From positions 1 through 39,358 of the forward strand of contig DVNR01000070.1 in the NCBI GenBank assembly GCA_018714205.1: DNA of 39,358 nt, written 5' to 3'. Shown one piece after another: positions 36,501 to 39,358 of this stretch (positions within the stretch are counted from its first letter, which is position 1; each line of letters opens with the position of its first letter). Source of the DNA: Candidatus Aphodousia faecipullorum (lineage in GTDB: Bacteria; Pseudomonadota; Gammaproteobacteria; Burkholderiales; Burkholderiaceae_F). The notes beneath the pieces were generated by a model. The model made no database searches and was not told where the DNA came from. It saw nothing but the letters and a program-made list of their open reading frames with translations. Made by a program: the position numbers and the translations under genes.

Positions 36501-39358
36501 CGGAAATGAGCTTGTTGCTCAGGCGCTTTATGACTATGAGCTCGAAGCGCAGCAGAATGCATTGGGCATTGGTTATGAATTGACCACAATCGATATCCAA
36601 AGCGGCAAGACACTTACTTTAACTAAGGAAGGTGAATTATCGGCTGACGTCACAGATTTGAATGGACAGGGTAGCTTGCGTATTACTGATAACGGCAATG
36701 TGACGCTTTCCGGAAAGAACGATTACTCCGGGACGACGACGGTTGATGGAGCTGCGACTTTGACGGCCAATGCCGGTGGTTTGGGAAATACGAGTGGACT
36801 GACGTTGAGAGACGGAGCCACCTTTACCAATGCTGGGGCTAATACAGCGAACGTGTTGTCGTCCACAAATTCGACTATTAATTTAAACAATACGTTAGAG
36901 CTTAGCGGTTCCAGTCAGATCACGGGTGGAACCGTCAATGGCACCGGCTCTCTCAATGTTTTAGGTAGTCTGCAAGTTTCGGCTGTTGTTGCCGGTAATT
37001 ACAGCGGAACCATTGAATTGGGTACCGATCAACAGGCAGGCAACCTCACGCTTAAAGACGGCGCGGCAGGTTTAGGCAAGGGCGCTGTTGACCTCGCCAC
37101 TTCTCAAAGCCAAGTGACCGTTATTGGTAACGACAATCTGACATTGACGAACACCTATGTCGGCAATGGCTCGATTAAGGTGGATTTAGATTTAACCGAT
37201 CATGTCTTTGCCTTTAACAGCAGTCAAGCGACTGAAGGTGACGGTCTCTTTACCGGATCATTGGCCTTAACCGATAGCACCTATCACCTCTATGAAGATG
37301 ACGGCAAGCTTTCCGGCGCGACCCTTGAAACGCAAGGCGGCTCCCATATTATCGTTAATACGACTGGCAATATTGGAGATCGCACTGTCGGTGGTTTAAC
37401 GCTAGCCGGTGGAACGCTTGATTTCGGCACCCTCCTGGGTGGGACGACTGATGGTCAAATTGTGGTTGGCGGTAAAGGGTTTAGCAATACCGCTTTAACG
37501 ACGATCAATGTTGCCTTGGGAACGTTGACGGACAATGTTGGATCCGGTGTTTTCGGTTCGGATGCGGGTGTTTCTGTTTCTTTGATTGAAGGCTTTGACG
37601 CTAGCAGTCAGACGACGCTAGATAACCTGAAGCTCAAAGACGGTAGTGGCGCGCTCTCTCAAGTGATCGCTCAAGATGATCGCGGTGATGTTGCAGTATT
37701 TGGCTACACCGGTGGGAAACTCGTTGGAACTGGTACCGGTATCGAAGCGCAATGGAAGTTGTCAACGATCACATTGACCAATACTGAAAATGAAGGTTTC
37801 GCAATCGATGCCACCGGTCAAACAAATAATGCTGGAGAAGTCACCGCTCAAATTACCGGTTCTGGTAATTTAGAAATCGCCGGTGGAACGGTCACGTTAA
37901 ATAACACCCATGACAACAAAAATGATTACACGGGTCAAACGCTGATTTCCGGTAATGGCACGTTGATCTTGGGTAGTGATGAAGCCTTGGGTGACACGAA
38001 GGATCTTCTGATCAAAGAAGGTACGACGGACTTTAGATCGACCACTCAGACGATAGGCGCCATGCATGTTGGTAAAGATGGCCACTTCACAATGAGTGGA
38101 AGCGGATCCTTGACGTTGTTAGGTGCAGGCGACTCCGTTATCGAGTCTGCCAATACTGGCGCCGTGTCCGGTTCAATCACCCTTGCCAACAACGGCACAA
38201 CGCTTGAATTGCAAAATGCCGACGCTATCGGAGGCTTAACCCTAACGGCGAGAGCCAATACGTCCGTGACGCTGAACTTCGGAGAAGAATCAGCCTTCGG
38301 TGTGTTGGACAACCTCTTAAGCGGTGCCGGTATCTACTATGTGGGTGACGTTGAAGGTGAAGATGCTGCTTATGTGCAGTTAACCAATACGGGCAATAGT
38401 TTCAGTCAGATTGTCGTCAATCAATTGGGCCACCTTTTGGTTGAAGACATGGATGCAGCAAATACGGCGCTCAATAACGCGAATCTGACTGTCGCGGCCG
38501 GTGGCGAAGCGACGGCCGGTGGCGAAGCGACGTTAAACGGCGGCGCAGCATGGACGTTAGATAATGCATTGAATGTTGAAAAGGGTGCCACGCTTGCGAT
38601 TTCGGCAGGAGGCGCAGAGAATGCATTCAACTTCCGAGGAGCGAATCAAAGTGTCAGCGGCACGCTTCTTTTAACCGACGCTTTGCTGACTCTTGGCGGT
38701 CAAGCGGGTTCTTACGGCGCTGCCAATGCAGGTGTTTTAGCCAAAGCGACGCTTAACGCCGGTGAAGGCTCCGCCGTTCATATCGCGACAGGTGATAGTG
38801 CGCAGAACTTGGTAGCTCTGACCTTAAATGGCGGCGATTTGTACTTTGATGGGACGTTGGGTGTCAATGTTTCGACCGCGACCCTTGGTCAATTGTCCGT
38901 TGAATCGCTGTCCTTAGTTGGCGGCACGCTGCATGCGACCGCTTCGACGAGCCAGGGTAGCGGTGGCAATATCACAAATGAGACGGTCATATCAGCTCAA
39001 GCGAACAACCTCTTCCAGAACTTGATTTCGATCACGGACTCTGATGGGATTACCGAAGAAGACTTGAACAATATTGACCTCAAGGTAACCGATCAAGACG
39101 GTACTGAAGTGCCCGGGGTGTCTTCGGATATCGTGCAAGATAATGAAACCGTGGCGACGGGTACCTATGGCTACGAATTGGCCTTAGAGGATTCTGATGG
39201 CAAGTCACTTGGTGTTTCGTACACGCTGCGCGAAATTGATCTTTTGGAGACGCTTTCAATTGTCGAAGGCGGTGACATGACAGCTCGCCTGACGGGGGTG
39301 GGCAATTTAGACGTAGCGCAGGGAAGCGTTCTTACCCTCACGGCTCGCAAGTCTGATG
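27582..39358 (+). CDS. Giant autotransporter adhesin, phase-variable by poly-G tract, frame OFF, 3' end beyond window
   Basis: ATG 27582 starts MNTIYKVIWNDALQVFQAVN, a textbook ESPR (extended signal peptide of large autotransporters). Ten G follow at 27684-27693; read literally the frame ends at TGA 27711-27713 after 43 codons. The rest of the signal peptide (RLKAVAAAVAGAIIQFSVLL then APTPVWA, cleavage before ENYS) and the passenger lie in the next frame, open from 27679 to the window end (every line I read in that frame was stop-free). Nine or twelve G join the two; eleven give a TAA at once. The joined protein exceeds 3,900 residues. The passenger is Ser/Thr/Gly/Asn-rich with repeated beta-strand motifs (DYTGRTYV, AFGQTS-L, QTVGGLxGSG) of the autotransporter beta-helix kind, and I noticed no cysteine. 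The barrel should follow downstream. Confidence 0.85.
27684..27693 (+). repeat. Homopolymeric G10 tract inside the signal-peptide coding region
   Basis: Ten consecutive G between codons for SVRT and the core of the signal peptide. Slipped-strand mispairing at such tracts changes length by one base. Here 9 or 12 G give the full protein, 10 gives a stop at 27711 and 11 gives a stop at the TAA directly after GGT-ATG. Confidence 0.9.
29323..31329 (+). repeat. Adhesin passenger modules 1-2 (type X)
   Basis: Two modules of 1032 and 975 bases. Each begins with a header of the form V-A-x-G/E-x-W followed about 20 residues later by L-x-x-V/I-x-L (VAYGTW...LVYSLTDVTIVDG; VAETVW...AQLKEIHLIDD). Each then has a [NY]YSGxTxV strand, AFGxTSxL, and a turn with QxxGGLSGSG or similar. 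The preceding ~500 residues (27811-29322) look like one more diverged copy. Confidence 0.6.
31330..32784 (+). repeat. Adhesin passenger module 3 (type Y, copy 1)
   Basis: 1455 bases from header VAYGVWIGAG. Markers: DYTGRTYVKEGATVVLGGDN, a LTLVGNGKQS turn, MTVGGQSGSLGANNAANL with GANN at +1029, and the closing FQTLIATGSS before the next header. Confidence 0.65.
32785..34059 (+). repeat. Adhesin passenger module 4 (type Z, copy 1)
   Basis: 1275 bases from header VAKGYYDFAL. Markers: ILNNQTLTLSEKGTL, TYTGNTTIDSGASLTANKG, ADHTFAFGSNQDA at about +693, and a terminal insert with an EF-hand-like loop at 34012-34047. Confidence 0.65.
34060..35058 (+). repeat. Adhesin passenger module 5 (type X)
   Basis: 999 bases from header RADGKFYYDD...YTFKEIKLL. 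Markers: DYTGRTYIIDDANITLATNN, ALGKTSMLEV, QTVGGLAGSG, and the late TLIAYDQLSGN that corresponds to ALINYDQGLVG of module 1. Confidence 0.6.
35059..36513 (+). repeat. Adhesin passenger module 6 (type Y, copy 2)
   Basis: 1455 bases, the same length as copy 1, from header VAYVGWDGK. Markers: TYHGNTYVKNGTVTLAKDA, MTVGGSAGTEGAYNAANL with GAYN at +1035, and LFQALITANEG near the end. Confidence 0.65.
36514..37689 (+). repeat. Adhesin passenger module 7 (type Z, copy 2)
   Basis: 1176 bases from header VAQALYDYEL. Markers: DIQSGKTLTLTKEGEL, DYSGTTTVDGAATLTANAG, TDHVFAFNSSQA at about +684. About 100 bases shorter than copy 1, which has the extra EF-hand-containing insert. Confidence 0.65.
37690..39150 (+). 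repeat. Adhesin passenger module 8 (type Y, copy 3)
   Basis: 1461 bases from header VAVFGYTGGK, six bases longer than the other Y copies. Markers: DYTGQTLISGNGTLILGSD, TLGGQAGSYGAANAG with GAAN at about +1029, and LFQNLISITDSDG. An X module is missing between the preceding Z and this Y. A header-like VATGTYGYEL at 39151 opens the next module, which starts like Z (YTLREIDLL, GDMTARLTGVGNL). Confidence 0.65.
38496..38531 (+). repeat. Perfect 18-base tandem duplication in the adhesin
   Basis: GGCCGGTGGCGAAGCGAC occurs twice head to tail (38496-38513, 38514-38531), adding six residues (AGGEAT twice) in frame inside module 8. Its exactness against the diverged background points to a recent slippage or duplication event. 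Confidence 0.9.

Noticed and set aside
28490..38630. Many short minus-strand ORFs across the adhesin
   Set aside because: They are low-complexity Pro/Ser/Ala/Val mirrors of the Gly/Thr/Asn-rich passenger and recur because the modules repeat.
28000..39358. A CRISPR array or tandem DNA repeat array
   Set aside because: The repetition is at protein level with diverged DNA and module lengths of about 1-1.5 kb. There are no short identical repeats with regular spacers.

Overview
The window looks like a contig from a gut-type anaerobic betaproteobacterium, most likely Burkholderiales, family Sutterellaceae (the family level is inference from memory of these organisms). The basis is parE-parC and prfB-lysS in proteobacterial style, an ESPR-type extended signal peptide (known from beta- and gammaproteobacterial autotransporters), a DcuC-type anaerobic C4-dicarboxylate carrier, a biotin synthase of the anaerobe type, and roughly 50 % GC. 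The first ~364 bases do not belong: they are very GC-rich, encode part of a DUF1015 protein like those of Firmicutes, and run in frame into the middle of an ornithine cyclodeaminase-like gene. This is most simply an assembly chimera.

Layout. 1-2184: DUF1015 fragment, 5'-truncated ornithine cyclodeaminase-like gene and a PLP aminotransferase. 2364-2955: two minus-strand tRNAs, Asn(GTT) and Arg(CCT). 3270-7852: topoisomerase IV parE and parC, the latter with a long acidic N-terminal extension. 7866-8085: a near-consensus Fur box before a 54-residue Cys-rich one-span membrane protein. 8194-10494 (minus): a classical autotransporter. 10801-11577: a spermidine-synthase-like methyltransferase. 11607-14517 (minus): bioD overlapped by a single ORF that fuses BioB to BioA. 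14787-17440: prfB with its programmed +1 frameshift, then lysS. 17483-18358: Nudix hydrolase. 18407-19072 (minus): decapitated DUF4143 ATPase remnant. 19135-20403 (minus): dcuC-like carrier. 20552-22099 (minus): exported Ntn-hydrolase (choloylglycine hydrolase / penicillin acylase family) and exported rhodanese. 22205-23961: two convergent DMT-family transporters whose ends overlap. 24180-26985: two divergent M20 metallohydrolases, one close to AbgA.

27582-39358 is the start of a giant autotransporter adhesin that runs off the window (more than 3,900 codons). Its ATG and ESPR are separated from the rest of the signal peptide and passenger by a run of ten G. With ten G the leader ends after 43 codons; nine or twelve G restore one open frame. 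This is a strong candidate for an ON/OFF contingency switch, shown here OFF. The passenger is built from diverged modules, best described as X-X-Y-Z-X-Y-Z-Y-(Z), with Y modules of 1455, 1455 and 1461 bases.

The housekeeping part (topoisomerase, release factor, lysyl-tRNA synthetase, biotin) is ordinary chromosome. The surface and host-facing part consists of the two autotransporters, the exported Ntn-hydrolase, DcuC and the peptide/folate-breakdown hydrolases. All calls rest on reading the sequence by eye; no database search or alignment program was run.
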